Shown here in pieces: positions 44,597 to 54,471 of a DNA stretch of 64,000 nucleotides. Source of the stretch: CAZELM01 sp964512995 (GTDB lineage: Bacteria; CSSED10-310); NCBI GenBank assembly GCA_964512995.1, contig CAZELM010000021.1, positions 1-64,000 on the forward strand, written 5' to 3'. The notes under the pieces are model-generated. The model ran no database searches, had not been told where the DNA came from, and was given only the letters and a program-made list of their open reading frames with translations. How positions within the stretch are numbered: position 1 is the stretch's first letter; every line of letters begins with the position of its first letter. A program made the translations under genes and the position numbers.

Positions 44597-46408
44597 TTAC
44601 GCAACAGTCACGGATTTGGCGAGAGATCGAGGTTTATCAACATCACGTTTCAGTGCTACAGCAGAGTAGTATGCAAACAATTGTCCGACAACCATGAGCA
44701 GAAGAGGAGCGGTAAGAGGATCTGCTACTGGTAATCGAACCTGATCATCAAAAATTTGTGATTTTTCATCAAATCCAAAGGCTACCAGAAAACCTTTCCG
44801 GGTTCTTATCTCTTCGGCATTGATCATGGAGTGCTCATATAATTCCTTGTCTGATTTAGGGGGAAGAAAGAAGATCGAACCGACACCATCTTCGATCAAT
44901 GCAATTGTCCCGTGCTTCATGAAACCTCCGGGCATTCCTTCTGCGTGCCGATAAGTGACTTCTTTCATTTTTAGGGCACTTTCGAGCGCAATTCCACAAT
45001 AAACTCCCCTGCCGATAAACAGCCAGTTTTTTATGTGTGCGTTTCGGGTTGCGATTGTGTTAATAAATCCCTTGCTTTCATTGATCATCAATCGAATCTG
45101 TCTGGGGAGATCATTCAAGGCTTCGATGCTGTGTTGATAATCCGATTGCGACAGGACGCTGCTCTGACAACCCAGTTCGATCGCGACCCGGAGAGCGACT
45201 GCGATTTGTGCAGATGCCGCTTTCGTGGATAACACACAGATCTCCGGACCAGAAGCCTGCATGATCGAAACATCGACTTCATGGACCATCGTGGAACCCA
45301 TGACATTGATGATGGCGGCTGTCATCGCGCCATTTCTTTTGGCGTATCGCAGAGCCTGTAAGGTGTCGTATGTTTCTCCGGATTGAGAGAATGCGATGAC
45401 GAGTGAATCTGGATCAACCTGTGCAAGGTAATTGAATTCATCAGATGAAATGGCATAGATTTGCCGGTGAGTCAATCGCGTAAAATAATATTGAGCAATG
45501 AGCGCGACGTAATAGGTTGTCCCGACACCAATCAAGTATACTCTCGATGCTGTTTCGATCGCCTGTGCGAGTTTTAGGATCTGTTCTGAAGGAATTTGCA
45601 GAATTTTTTTGATGGTCTCCGGTTGTTCATGTATCTCCTTCAGCATGAAATGCGGATACCCGCCCTTCCTGGATAACTCCGGATCCCAATCCAACCAACT
45701 GATCTCGTGGTCGATGATTTCCCCGGAATGCAATTTTTTAATGGTCACTGAATTACGATTCATGATGACGTATTCTGCATCCCGGAGCGATATCACTCGG
45801 CGTGTATACTCTAAAATTGCATTATGATCGGAACCGATATAGTTTTCGCCATCCCCCAATCCGATGATCAACGGGCTTTCCTTTTTTGCCGCGAAAATGA
45901 GATCCGGTGCATAAGATGTGATAAATGCGAGTGCATATGTCCCTTCAATCAATTCCAGTGTTTGGCGTAATGAGAGTTCGAGATCGCTGGTTTTCTGGAA
46001 AAAGTGTTCGATCAGATGCGCGATGACTTCGGTATCGGTTTCAGAGCGAATGATATGACCATCATTCTGTAAAAATTCTCGGATACTTCTATAATTATTG
46101 AGAATGCCATTATGCACCACTGCGATATCACCGTGGCAACTCAGATGAGGGTGAGCATTGACCTGGTTGGGAACTCCGGTTGTAGCCCATCGGGTGTGGC
46201 CGATTCCTACATTTCCGACCATTTCACTGAACTTATAACGATCACCCACGTGGCGAACTTCGCCTTTATCCTTTCTTATTTCAATTCCGGTGGGCGTTAT
46301 CACCGCGATGCCGCATGAGTCGTATCCACGATATTCAAGATTTAATAGAGATTTATAGAGACGAGTTGTTACATTGGAATGACTGACAATACCAGTGATT
46401 CCACACAT
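44597..46408 (-). CDS. glmS: Glutamine-fructose-6-phosphate aminotransferase (isomerising)
   Basis: The 603-residue enzyme makes glucosamine 6-phosphate from fructose 6-phosphate and glutamine, the entry to peptidoglycan and LPS amino sugars. Cys2 of MCGITGIV is the glutaminase nucleophile, and the two SIS domains (about 285-420 and 455-590) hold the isomerase site. The end KPRSLAKSVTVA is the invariant GlmS tail. It starts two bases after the nucleotidyltransferase gene, which may act later in the same pathway. Confidence 0.96.
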   Translation of the reverse strand: MCGITGIVSHSNVTTRLYKSLLNLEYRGYDSCGIAVITPTGIEIRKDKGEVRHVGDRYKFSEMVGNVGIGHTRWATTGVPNQVNAHPHLSCHGDIAVVHNGILNNYRSIREFLQNDGHIIRSETDTEVIAHLIEHFFQKTSDLELSLRQTLELIEGTYALAFITSYAPDLIFAAKKESPLIIGLGDGENYIGSDHNAILEYTRRVISLRDAEYVIMNRNSVTIKKLHSGEIIDHEISWLDWDPELSRKGGYPHFMLKEIHEQPETIKKILQIPSEQILKLAQAIETASRVYLIGVGTTYYVALIAQYYFTRLTHRQIYAISSDEFNYLAQVDPDSLVIAFSQSGETYDTLQALRYAKRNGAMTAAIINVMGSTMVHEVDVSIMQASGPEICVLSTKAASAQIAVALRVAIELGCQSSVLSQSDYQHSIEALNDLPRQIRLMINESKGFINTIATRNAHIKNWLFIGRGVYCGIALESALKMKEVTYRHAEGMPGGFMKHGTIALIEDGVGSIFFLPPKSDKELYEHSMINAEEIRTRKGFLVAFGFDEKSQIFDDQVRLPVADPLTAPLLLMVVGQLFAYYSAVALKRDVDKPRSLAKSVTVA

Positions 46409-46410
46409 AA

Positions 46411-47631
46411 TTATTGGTCCTCAGTGGAGTTTAAGGTTAGAGTTGAATGGTGGTTGATAATGTGTCGAGCGCGGATTTTTGTACCAGGCAAGAACGTGTT
46501 CCCGGCACCAATCCAGCAGTCATCTCCGACGAATGAACCAAGCTTTATCAATCCTGAATCGATCATCGAGCCATTGCATGAGATGAGGACATTGCTTTGA
46601 TCAATATTGATATTGACCAACACTGTTCCGGAACCGATATTGGCATTCTCTCCAATAACAGAATCGCCAATGAAACTCAGCCGCCCGATTTCTGTTTTGC
46701 GAAAAACAACAGAATTTTTCATCTCGACACCAAATCCGACAATCGAATCAGATCCAATGGATGTATAATTTCGGACTAAGGCATTATGACCAATGAAACT
46801 CCCGGAGCCAATGAAACAGGGTCCTACGATATTCGCTCCAGCTTTGATGCTGACTCCTGATTCGATCACGACGGGTCCTTTGATGAAGCATCCAGGTTCC
46901 TGAACAAAATCAGTGGCAATTTTCGACTCAAGCCATTCATTCATAACAATTTGATTGGCAGTAAGAATATCCCAGGGATAGCCAAGATCGACCCAACTCC
47001 CTTCCCAGATCGAAGCGCAGAAACCATCGGAATGAGATAATCTGCGGAGAGCATCGATTATATTTTCCTGGGCATCTTCCAGATACTTGAAGATCGTTCC
47101 CGGTAGAATGAAAGCGCCAGCGAGAATGTAGTTTCCTAAATCCGATCGCTGCGGTTTTTCAATGATTTCAGTGATGTTCATCTGATGATCCATATAAATA
47201 TTTCCGAATGCTCGGGAATCATTGGTCAGACAGACGGATGCAACTGGTTTCTGAAGTGATTTAAATGAATTCATGAGACTCCGAAGCATATTCCTTGAAA
47301 ACAGGATATCGCCATATAATAGCATAAAATAGTCTGATGGCTCGATTCGGTGTTTTGCGCAAAGGATGGCATTCCCAACACTTGCCGGGTATTCCTGGGG
47401 GATATACCTGACAGAAAAATTCTGCATGGGATGTGATTCAAAATATGTTGTTATTTTTTCATGATGATGTCCGATGATCACTTCCGCATGGCTGATTCCA
47501 ATTTCTTGAATGAACCGGCATAAACGCGCCAATACTGGTTCACCACAGATCTCGATCATTGGTTTGGGTCGAGTATCCGTTAATGGTTCCAGTTTTTTCC
47601 CTATGCCAGCCGTTAATATCACAACCTTCAT
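46411..47631 (-). CDS. Sugar-1-phosphate nucleotidyltransferase / acetyltransferase (GlmU-like)
   Basis: The 406-residue protein has an N-terminal nucleotidyltransferase domain (LTAGIGKKLEPLTDTRPKPM, an altered GxGTRL loop) and a C-terminal left-handed beta-helix of hexapeptide repeats. The plan resembles archaeal-type bifunctional enzymes that acetylate glucosamine 1-phosphate and form UDP-GlcNAc. GKK replaces GTR in the phosphate loop, which also occurs in some relatives, so activity is likely but the nucleotide cannot be told. It is in an operon with glmS, which supports the UDP-GlcNAc role. Confidence 0.8.
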   Translation of the reverse strand: MKVVILTAGIGKKLEPLTDTRPKPMIEICGEPVLARLCRFIQEIGISHAEVIIGHHHEKITTYFESHPMQNFSVRYIPQEYPASVGNAILCAKHRIEPSDYFMLLYGDILFSRNMLRSLMNSFKSLQKPVASVCLTNDSRAFGNIYMDHQMNITEIIEKPQRSDLGNYILAGAFILPGTIFKYLEDAQENIIDALRRLSHSDGFCASIWEGSWVDLGYPWDILTANQIVMNEWLESKIATDFVQEPGCFIKGPVVIESGVSIKAGANIVGPCFIGSGSFIGHNALVRNYTSIGSDSIVGFGVEMKNSVVFRKTEIGRLSFIGDSVIGENANIGSGTVLVNINIDQSNVLISCNGSMIDSGLIKLGSFVGDDCWIGAGNTFLPGTKIRARHIINHHSTLTLNSTEDQ

Positions 47632-47757
47632 CTCATCGATCCTTTCTGATGTCTATTGACTTCTGTCTCGAAAAAGCTGAATGAGAGTCAACACACTCTC
47701 TACATGAACTGATGGTTTTTCGCAAATACAATTATATCTGAGATATCATGTGCATTG

Positions 47758-47787
47758 ATTGTCCGAATTTAATTAAAAATCCGGACA
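47758..47787. promoter_or_regulatory. Inverted repeat in the divergent glmU-like/sigma-factor gap
   Basis: TTGTCCG and CGGACAA are separated by 15 AT-rich bases in the 400-base divergent intergenic region. It could be an operator. I see no convincing promoter or RNA in the rest of the gap. Confidence 0.3.
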
Positions 47788-48037
47788 ACTAACGGATGAT
47801 TATTTTTTCCATTAATATGATGTGTACGGTGTAATATTCTTAGGTTGATACAAATTGTGACTTTAAGATGGCCACTATTTTGGCACATCGTCCAAGCAGT
47901 CTGCGAATTATTTTGCTGATCGTTGAATTTGTCCACATTGAACAATGAATAAATGATGAAATTTGAACTGGAATGAAAACGTACTGTCGAAGCTGGACTG
48001 GTATGCTTATTGCTAGATAACAGTCAGGAGGATGATG

Positions 48038-49411
48038 ATGACCTCAAGAACACACCAAATAAGCTGGAACAGTGAACAGATCAATTTTCAAGAGATGGGG
48101 ATTTTTGAAGCAGCACCCGTGAAAGAGCCAAATTCGGATATTGTCGATCTATACTTTGATGAGATGGGATCGATATCGACTCTTTCGCGGGAGCAGGAAA
48201 TTGAGATCGCTAAAATTATCGAGGAAGCATCTTCTGTATTCCTTTACCGGGTTTCGATGTTACCGTTCATCGGCGAAAAAGTACTGCAATGGAGCCAGGA
48301 GTGCAAACGTAAGCAACGGCGATGGGACGATACTTTCAAAGTAAAAAATATTGTCGAGAATGATTCCACCAGAAAGATAATACCTGAAGACCGGGAAAAG
48401 CTGATAGCGAGAATCGATAGCGAGCTTCAGTCAATCAGGAATATTGATATGACGCATATGAAATTGGATAAGGATGTCGAATTAGTACGTCGTTTTCATC
48501 GCACGCGGATTGCTGGCTTTTTTCGGGACCTTGATCCAAGTCCAGAAGCTTTAAATGCCCTGCGAATCGAATTCAAAAGTATGGTAACTCAGACATATAA
48601 GCATGGGTGCCGATGGAATGATGCTGATCGGTATACATTTTCTCAAGCCGTTCGGGATATGACAGATCTGGATGAGTCTTATGACCGAATGATGGAAGCC
48701 AAAAATGCGCTCATCAAAGCAAATCTGCGTTTGGTTGTCAGTGTTGGCAAACGGTTTCTGAAACGCGGCTTGCCATTTTCTGATATCCTTCAGGAAGGAA
48801 ACCTCGGACTCATGAAAGCTGTTGATAAATTTGATTATCGAAGGGGATATCGATTTTCGACCTATGCGACATGGTGGATTCAGCAATCGATTATACGAGC
48901 AGTAGCGGAGAGCAGTCGCACAGTCCGAATTCCTCTGTATATTTCCGAGACGGTTTCAAAACTGAATAAGGTTGGAAGCCGGCTTCAGCAGAGCTACGGT
49001 AGAGAACCAACACTTGAAGAGATCGCAGAAGCCGCTAACCATCCGATACATAATGTTCAATTATATCTCAATGTGACCAAAATTCCATATTCTCTGGAGA
49101 TGCCGATAGGAGAAGAAGATGATGGGCAATTGAGCGATATTCTCCCTGACGAAAGCGTTGATTCGCCTTTGGAAATGGCTCAGATGTTGAACATGAAAAA
49201 ACTCATTCAGGATGTTCTGGATACCATTCCAGAACGTGAAAAGATCATAGTGAAAATGCGTTTTGGAATCGACTCGGGAAAAGAATACACTCTTGAAGAA
49301 ATCGGGAAACTCATGGGTTTGACTCGAGAACGAATCCGACAAATCGAAATGGAAGCCCTTAAAAAAATGCGAAAGCCGGCGATTATCAAGCAACTGAGCC
49401 AATTTGCATGA
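48038..49411 (+). CDS. RNA polymerase sigma-70 family factor (RpoD-like)
   Basis: The 457-residue protein lacks region 1.1 but has regions 1.2 (DLYFDEMGSISTLSREQEIE), 2 (DILQEGNLGLMKAVDKFDYR, RGYRFSTYATWWIQQSI), 3 and 4 (YTLEEIGKLMGLTRERIRQI then EMEALKKMR), all group 1/2-like. Region 2.4 and 4.2 are fully conserved, so it should read standard -10 and -35 boxes, like those seen in this window. Three ATGs follow AGGAGG (48032, 48035, 48038); the last has the best spacing. An insertion of about 120 residues separates regions 1.2 and 2, as in RpoD. Whether it is the housekeeping factor is uncertain. Confidence 0.9.
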   Translation: MTSRTHQISWNSEQINFQEMGIFEAAPVKEPNSDIVDLYFDEMGSISTLSREQEIEIAKIIEEASSVFLYRVSMLPFIGEKVLQWSQECKRKQRRWDDTFKVKNIVENDSTRKIIPEDREKLIARIDSELQSIRNIDMTHMKLDKDVELVRRFHRTRIAGFFRDLDPSPEALNALRIEFKSMVTQTYKHGCRWNDADRYTFSQAVRDMTDLDESYDRMMEAKNALIKANLRLVVSVGKRFLKRGLPFSDILQEGNLGLMKAVDKFDYRRGYRFSTYATWWIQQSIIRAVAESSRTVRIPLYISETVSKLNKVGSRLQQSYGREPTLEEIAEAANHPIHNVQLYLNVTKIPYSLEMPIGEEDDGQLSDILPDESVDSPLEMAQMLNMKKLIQDVLDTIPEREKIIVKMRFGIDSGKEYTLEEIGKLMGLTRERIRQIEMEALKKMRKPAIIKQLSQFA

Positions 49412-49506
49412 TTTTTTCCAACGAAGCTTATTGCCCTCATAGCCGATAAGTTTTTTTTTGAGATTGCATCGGGAATCTCATTCGTAATAGTTCCTCCTTG
49501 AAACAT

Positions 49507-49538
49507 AAAAGGCAACCAAATGAATTTGGCTGCCTTTT
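49507..49538. terminator. Bidirectional terminator between sigma factor and cpoB
   Basis: AAAAGGCA, A, CCAAA, loop TGAA, TTTGG, C, TGCCTTTT forms a long stem with one internal mismatch, and A/T tracts at both ends. It suits both the + strand sigma gene and the minus strand tol operon. Confidence 0.8.
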
Positions 49539-49563
49539 ATATTTTGCCAGATATCGTTAAAGA

Positions 49564-50316
49564 TTACTTTCTTTTCATTTCTTTCAGGCGATCTTCAGCA
49601 ACGCGAGCTTCTTCTGAAAATGGATATTTCCGAACCAGTTCTTCCAACAGATTTCGTGCTGCTTTATCATCTCCGAGTTCCAAAGAACATAATCCTTTTT
49701 TCAATAAAGCAGGTACTACTTTATCACCGGAGGGATATTTCATGATTACTTTATTGAATTCTTCCTTCGCCTCTTCGTATTTTCGTTGTGCGTAAAAACA
49801 CTCCCCAAGCCAATATTGAGAATTGTCAGCAAGGTCGGATTCTGAAAAGGCATTGAGAAAGCTTTGAAACTCAACAATTGCCAAGTCATATTTCCGATTG
49901 ACATAATCATTGTAAGCTGTTTGATAAAGCTGCTCCGGTTGCTGGTCTCCAATATCTACGGGATGATCAGAACCATCCAGATCATGTTTTACAGGTGACT
50001 GATCCATGTTTTTCGTGGAATCGATGACTTGTGTGACTTGGTTGAGATTATTGGATAATCCCCGCATCGTCATTTGATATTCGTCCATCGATATCATCAG
50101 ATCGGCTTGTACTTTTGACAAATGGTCGATCCTGGATTTCAATCCTTCGATCTCTGTCTTGATCTCCTCAATTTCTGCGTGTGTTTCAGACCGGCCGGTT
50201 GAGATCATGTCATTTGTACGGTCTAATTTGGCATCCAATTGATTAAATTGGGTAGCAACACATCCTGCTAATGGAAAAATGAACAGAAACAACATAAAAA
50301 ACCGCGAAAAAATCAT
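49564..50316 (-). CDS. cpoB: Tol-Pal system protein CpoB/YbgF
   Basis: The 250-residue protein has a signal with a Cys near LAGCVA (possible lipobox), a coiled coil from about residue 25 to 95, and three TPR-type repeats in the C-terminal half (YQTAYNDYVNRKYDLAIVEF, WLGECFYAQRKYEEAKEEF, and a third). CpoB coordinates peptidoglycan synthesis with outer-membrane constriction by binding TolA and PBP1B. It is the last gene of the tol operon, right after pal as in E. coli. Confidence 0.9.
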   Translation of the reverse strand: MIFSRFFMLFLFIFPLAGCVATQFNQLDAKLDRTNDMISTGRSETHAEIEEIKTEIEGLKSRIDHLSKVQADLMISMDEYQMTMRGLSNNLNQVTQVIDSTKNMDQSPVKHDLDGSDHPVDIGDQQPEQLYQTAYNDYVNRKYDLAIVEFQSFLNAFSESDLADNSQYWLGECFYAQRKYEEAKEEFNKVIMKYPSGDKVVPALLKKGLCSLELGDDKAARNLLEELVRKYPFSEEARVAEDRLKEMKRK

Positions 50317-50370
50317 GAATCACTCCTCAAAAGGAAGTTATTGGCAGGGGGGTGCCTTGCTATGAATCAG

Positions 50371-50904
50371 TTATCGGTTGACATTAAACGCAGCGCGACG
50401 GTTTTTACTCCAGCAACTTTCTGCATGATCTGTACAAACTGGCTTCTCTTCTCCAAATGTGATGGTGTTGATCATACTCTCTTTGACACCATAAGTTACA
50501 AGATATTTTTTGACCGAAGCGGCACGGCGTTCCCCTAAAGCCAGGTTATATTCATTGGAGCCACGCTCATCGCAGTGCCCTTCAACAGTAACCTGAATGT
50601 CTGTGTTTCTGACCAAATATTCTGCTTTCTTTGCGAGAACTGATTTCGCTTTCTCGTCCAATGTTGATTGATCATAGGCAAAATAAATATCCTGAGATCC
50701 CAGAATTTCCTGAGCTTCTCCGAGTTTGATCAGCCGAAGTTCGTCTTCTGTTAGCGTTGGCTCGGTAGATGGCGTCTCCATGGGTTCCGTTACCTGCGGT
50801 GGAGTTTCCGGAGCCGGTTGGGGTGGTTTGCGTTTGCAGCCGGTTGAAAGCATCATTATGCAGATCACTGCAGTGAGTAATAGTATTAAGCCATTTCGTT
50901 TCAT
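50371..50904 (-). CDS. pal: Peptidoglycan-associated lipoprotein
   Basis: The 177-residue protein has a lipoprotein signal with lipobox LSTGC (Cys23), a Pro/Glu-rich spacer and an OmpA-like domain with VEGHCDERGSNEYNLALGER, then RRAASVKKYL. Pal anchors the outer membrane to peptidoglycan and binds TolB. The ATG at 50904 follows GGAGGT; the frame could extend 4 codons further but lacks a site. It lies between tolB and cpoB. Confidence 0.95.
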   Translation of the reverse strand: MKRNGLILLLTAVICIMMLSTGCKRKPPQPAPETPPQVTEPMETPSTEPTLTEDELRLIKLGEAQEILGSQDIYFAYDQSTLDEKAKSVLAKKAEYLVRNTDIQVTVEGHCDERGSNEYNLALGERRAASVKKYLVTYGVKESMINTITFGEEKPVCTDHAESCWSKNRRAAFNVNR

Positions 50905-51043
50905 CTTGACCTCCAAAGTAGTCTTTAAAAGTTTTTCTACGACCCAAAATCAACTAGTTTAACGTACTTCCTTACAGAAGCGAGGCAATTCTATTAACTT
51001 TACATTGCGCTTTTCAATACGCAAATCAATTTCATGGCGGTAT

Positions 51044-52333
51044 CTACCGCGACCAGCTCGGGTTGCCGCAAATACCGTACTGAACAAGGACCGGTTTTGT
51101 CAGTTGTCCAGATATATCCATGATAAATAGGCCTTTGCCGCCCGAACGAGTTGACACGAACGCCAGATGACGGCCATCTCGTGCCCAACAAGGATCTTCA
51201 TTCTGACCGGAATCCGAAGTCACTGGATGTTCATCTGATCCATCGGGATGGATGAGCCAAATATCAAACATACCATCCCGCCGACTTTGATAAGTAATCC
51301 AATCACCTCGAGGAGACCAATCTGGCGATGTATTGTATGATCCGATTTTTGTTAACCGTCTCACATTGGAGCCGTCGATATCCATCACATAAATCTGTGG
51401 GGTTCCTGAACGATCTGACACAAATGCCAGTTCTCTTCCATTGGGAGCGAATGTGGGATTACTGTCAACTCCACTAGAAAAAGTGATTCTTTTCTTTGTT
51501 TTTGAGTTCACATCATAAATCACGATCTCGGGATCGCCATCGTAGCTGATCGACAGAGCCACTTTGTCTCCATCCGATGATGTTGCTGGAGTAATGTTCA
51601 TTCCTCCTTTGATTAAAGAGGTGACTCCCTTTTTTTCTATATTGAGAGCGAACAGATCCGGATGTTTGTCGATGAATGAGGTGAAATAAATCGTTGAGTT
51701 ATCTGAAGACCAGGCAGGGGATAAATTGATTGATCCATTTCGTGTGAGTTGAACAAGATTTCCTCCGTCCGGATCAATTGCATATATCTCTGAATTCCCG
51801 GTGTAATTCGAATTAAAAGCAATGCGGGTGTAATTGATGCCTCGTTCTCCTGTCAGACGGAATTGGATTTCATCCGCAAATTTATGAATCACTGTCCGAA
51901 CCATGGAAACGGGTGTTTTGTATAGGATACCGATGATCTGTTGCCCCATCTGAACATCAAAACACCGAATGCTCAATTCCAGCAATTCCCCCTCTCCCTG
52001 TGAGATGTGTCCGGAGACAAGAGCTTGAACGCCAACCAGATACCAGGCACCGAGATCCGGATTCAGATTTTCCGTCGTGCCCGTAGGATACTCCCTGGAA
52101 ATATCCAGAACATTGAATCTTCCTGAGAATTCCAGGTCATTCTTAAACGTTTGAATAATATCCTGTTTTAAAGATGTGGTATTATCCATGGAACTTGAAA
52201 AATAGGGGAGTGCGATGTCGATGCGCCGCGAGGATGTTGAATTGATATCGAAGTATATATCAGCGGCATGCCCGAGTGTTGTAAGCACCAAAATGGAGAA
52301 AATACTTATAATGAAGGAGGTTCTGTTTAGCAT
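51044..52333 (-). CDS. tolB: Periplasmic TolB
   Basis: The 429-residue protein has a signal peptide ending near GHAADIYF, an N-terminal alpha/beta domain and a six-bladed propeller of WD40-like repeats (blade motifs such as SPAWSSDNSTIYFTS, NPTFAPNGRELAFVS and SPDWSPRGDWITYQS). TolB links Pal with the inner-membrane TolQRA machine. Its gene lies between the TolA-like gene and pal, in standard order. Full length. Confidence 0.94.
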   Translation of the reverse strand: MLNRTSFIISIFSILVLTTLGHAADIYFDINSTSSRRIDIALPYFSSSMDNTTSLKQDIIQTFKNDLEFSGRFNVLDISREYPTGTTENLNPDLGAWYLVGVQALVSGHISQGEGELLELSIRCFDVQMGQQIIGILYKTPVSMVRTVIHKFADEIQFRLTGERGINYTRIAFNSNYTGNSEIYAIDPDGGNLVQLTRNGSINLSPAWSSDNSTIYFTSFIDKHPDLFALNIEKKGVTSLIKGGMNITPATSSDGDKVALSISYDGDPEIVIYDVNSKTKKRITFSSGVDSNPTFAPNGRELAFVSDRSGTPQIYVMDIDGSNVRRLTKIGSYNTSPDWSPRGDWITYQSRRDGMFDIWLIHPDGSDEHPVTSDSGQNEDPCWARDGRHLAFVSTRSGGKGLFIMDISGQLTKPVLVQYGICGNPSWSR

Positions 52334-52342
52334 TTTAATTCC

Positions 52343-53254
52343 TTAAAGTTGACAACTGAATCCAAAATGAATCCCTAGTGTTGCTTCATTGTACCCGACT
52401 GGAAGTGGAGGAAATGGTCCAGAAACCATCACGGCTCTTATGGCAGATTGATCCAGGATGTCACTGCCGGATGATTCTTCAATGATCGGCTGAAGAACAT
52501 TCCCAGATCGTTCGACGCGGAAATAAATCACGACACGTTTTGCTTCCCCTGCTTTTACTGATCCGAATGGCGGTATCCAATTCTCACTGATCTTGTTTTT
52601 CATCATATTCAGGTAATACATAAATGGAAAGTTTTCGATATCCAATTGCATGGATCCGGAAGCGGATCCTTTCCCTCCCGGAAAGAATCCATGTCCCATT
52701 GAAAATTCATGCCCTTTTGATTCTCCATTCCCACTTCCGCTAACTTCACTGTTCGAAGTGGATGCCGGTGTGCTTGCTTGAGGTTGAGTGGTACCTGGCG
52801 AGCTCTTTTTAGGTGGTGGTGTTTTTTCTCCCTTTTTTTTCAAACGCTTCAATTCTGCATCAGAAGGTTCTGTTAGATTTTTCGATTTCGGTGGAGGTTC
52901 TGGTTCCTTCTTCTTTTCTTCCTTTTTGTCTTCGATTTTTTTTACTTCCGGTTCTGTCTTCTTCGTTTCTTTTACTGGTTCTGATTTGGGGGGAGCTTTT
53001 GTTTCAGTTTTATCACTGTTAGCTGCTGATTGTGATCCACCTGGAGGCATCCAGGTGGATGATGGTGAAATATCCATCCCAGGCAGATCAAACAACGTCA
53101 CATCGATGACTGGGCCGATCACGCGAGGTTTGCTATGGATGTATGGCAAAAGGATAACAACTCCGAATAAAATAAGATGAAGAGCGGTAGACAAAACAAA
53201 TGGCAGAATAGGTCTGTTTTCCAATGCATCCGATATTTGATTTAATCTTTCCAT
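52343..53254 (-). CDS. tolA: TolA/TonB-like energy-transducing protein
   Basis: The 303-residue protein has one N-terminal membrane helix (residues 16-40), a Lys/Glu/Pro-rich periplasmic stretch (about 85-170) and a TonB_C-type domain (WIPPFGSVKAGEAKRVVIYF, then DQSAIRAVMVSGPFPPLP). It would span the periplasm and pass energy from TolQR to TolB/Pal. The middle is a charged linker shorter than the E. coli TolA helix. Position between tolR and tolB supports the tolA symbol. Confidence 0.88.
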   Translation of the reverse strand: MERLNQISDALENRPILPFVLSTALHLILFGVVILLPYIHSKPRVIGPVIDVTLFDLPGMDISPSSTWMPPGGSQSAANSDKTETKAPPKSEPVKETKKTEPEVKKIEDKKEEKKKEPEPPPKSKNLTEPSDAELKRLKKKGEKTPPPKKSSPGTTQPQASTPASTSNSEVSGSGNGESKGHEFSMGHGFFPGGKGSASGSMQLDIENFPFMYYLNMMKNKISENWIPPFGSVKAGEAKRVVIYFRVERSGNVLQPIIEESSGSDILDQSAIRAVMVSGPFPPLPVGYNEATLGIHFGFSCQL

Positions 53255-53266
53255 TAACGTCTGAAT

Positions 53267-53731
53267 TTATTTTCCCTTGATCGTTTTTGGTTTTGTGACC
53301 ATTCCCATTGTCTTGATTCCTGATTTTTTTATAATATCCATAATTTCAACAACATATCCATATGGAAGCATTTGATCAGCTTCAAGAAAAAGCGCTTCAA
53401 TCGATGAAGTTTCATTGAGTGAGCGAAGCTTGAACTCAAGATGTTCAATTGGAATTTTTCGATTGTCCAAATAGATCTGTCGATCAGAATCAACGGATAG
53501 AATGTAGCGACCTTCTGTACCTTCCGCAAACAACCGCTCTGAAGCCTGCGGTAACGCGACATCAATGCCGTGCTTCATCATGGGTGCTGTTACCATGAAA
53601 ATGATGAGTAATACCAGCATGACATCAACGAGAGGTGTAACATTGATTTCATTTATTCCAGAACCCATGGTCGGCATCCGGCGACGTGTCGATCGTTCTG
53701 TTTCCTGTTGAGTGGAATTTGCGACATGCAT
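53267..53731 (-). CDS. tolR: TolR / ExbD-like proton-channel subunit
   Basis: The 154-residue protein has a single membrane helix with the essential Asp (NVTPLVDVMLVLLIIFMV, about residue 37) and a periplasmic domain that dimerises and contacts peptidoglycan. It forms the proton channel with TolQ, whose gene ends two bases upstream. Length is typical. Confidence 0.94.
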   Translation of the reverse strand: MHVANSTQQETERSTRRRMPTMGSGINEINVTPLVDVMLVLLIIFMVTAPMMKHGIDVALPQASERLFAEGTEGRYILSVDSDRQIYLDNRKIPIEHLEFKLRSLNETSSIEALFLEADQMLPYGYVVEIMDIIKKSGIKTMGMVTKPKTIKGK

Positions 53732-53733
53732 AA

Positions 53734-54435
53734 TTACTCGATACTTGCCAGAAAACTGGCTCTAAATCGTTCGAAAACAACAGATAATGCTCTTACTTTT
53801 CCCAAAAAATAATTATATCCAATAACTGCAGGAACAGCAGCTATCAGACCAGCTGCTGTTGTTATCAGTGCTTCTGCTATTCCTGGAGCTACTGCTGCAA
53901 TACTCGCTGATCCAGCCATTCCAATCCCCCTGAATGCATTCATGATGCCCCATACAGTCCCAAACAATCCGATAAACGGCGTAACACCACCACAAGTTCC
54001 AAGAAAAGAGATACGCTTTTCCAGGATCTGCATTTCAACCATTATCGCATCGTCAAGTGTTAACTCCAGGAGAGCCATACTTCGCGGACGCAGAACCGAT
54101 AATCCATTCGGTGAGTCTCTGTATGGCTCCAGCGTTTTATACCCGGATATGAAAATCCTGGATAACGGTTCCGGTTCTCGGGATCTCAATCGCTGCATCA
54201 CAGCATCAAAATCTTCTGCATTTTTAAATAGAGAAAGGAATTTTGTCGAAGAGTTCATTGTTCTGCGAAACAGGAACCATTTATCGAGCATTACTCCCCA
54301 AGATGCAAGAGAAAAAAGAAGGAGTATCAAGAGGACAATTTTGGCCAAAATTCCTGATTGCAGAACGAGATTGACAACATCGTTTCCGATTGTTGGAGAG
54401 CTGTTAAAAGAGACTGTTTCAACAATTTCATTCAT
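53734..54435 (-). CDS. tolQ: TolQ / ExbB-like proton-channel subunit
   Basis: The 233-residue protein has three membrane helices (about 25-48, 140-165, 178-202) and the ExbB/TolQ signature (FIGLFGTVWGIMNAFRGIGM, with AEALITTAAGLIAAVPAVIG). It makes the pentameric proton channel that drives TolA. It is first of the tol genes and starts 36 bases after mltG on the same strand. Confidence 0.95.
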   Translation of the reverse strand: MNEIVETVSFNSSPTIGNDVVNLVLQSGILAKIVLLILLLFSLASWGVMLDKWFLFRRTMNSSTKFLSLFKNAEDFDAVMQRLRSREPEPLSRIFISGYKTLEPYRDSPNGLSVLRPRSMALLELTLDDAIMVEMQILEKRISFLGTCGGVTPFIGLFGTVWGIMNAFRGIGMAGSASIAAVAPGIAEALITTAAGLIAAVPAVIGYNYFLGKVRALSVVFERFRASFLASIE

Positions 54436-54471
54436 ATCCTAACACCTTTCAGACAATAAAAAGTAGGAATT

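Noticed and set aside
47878..47900. TGGCAC upstream of the sigma factor as a -24 element
   Set aside because: There is no TTGC at the right distance.
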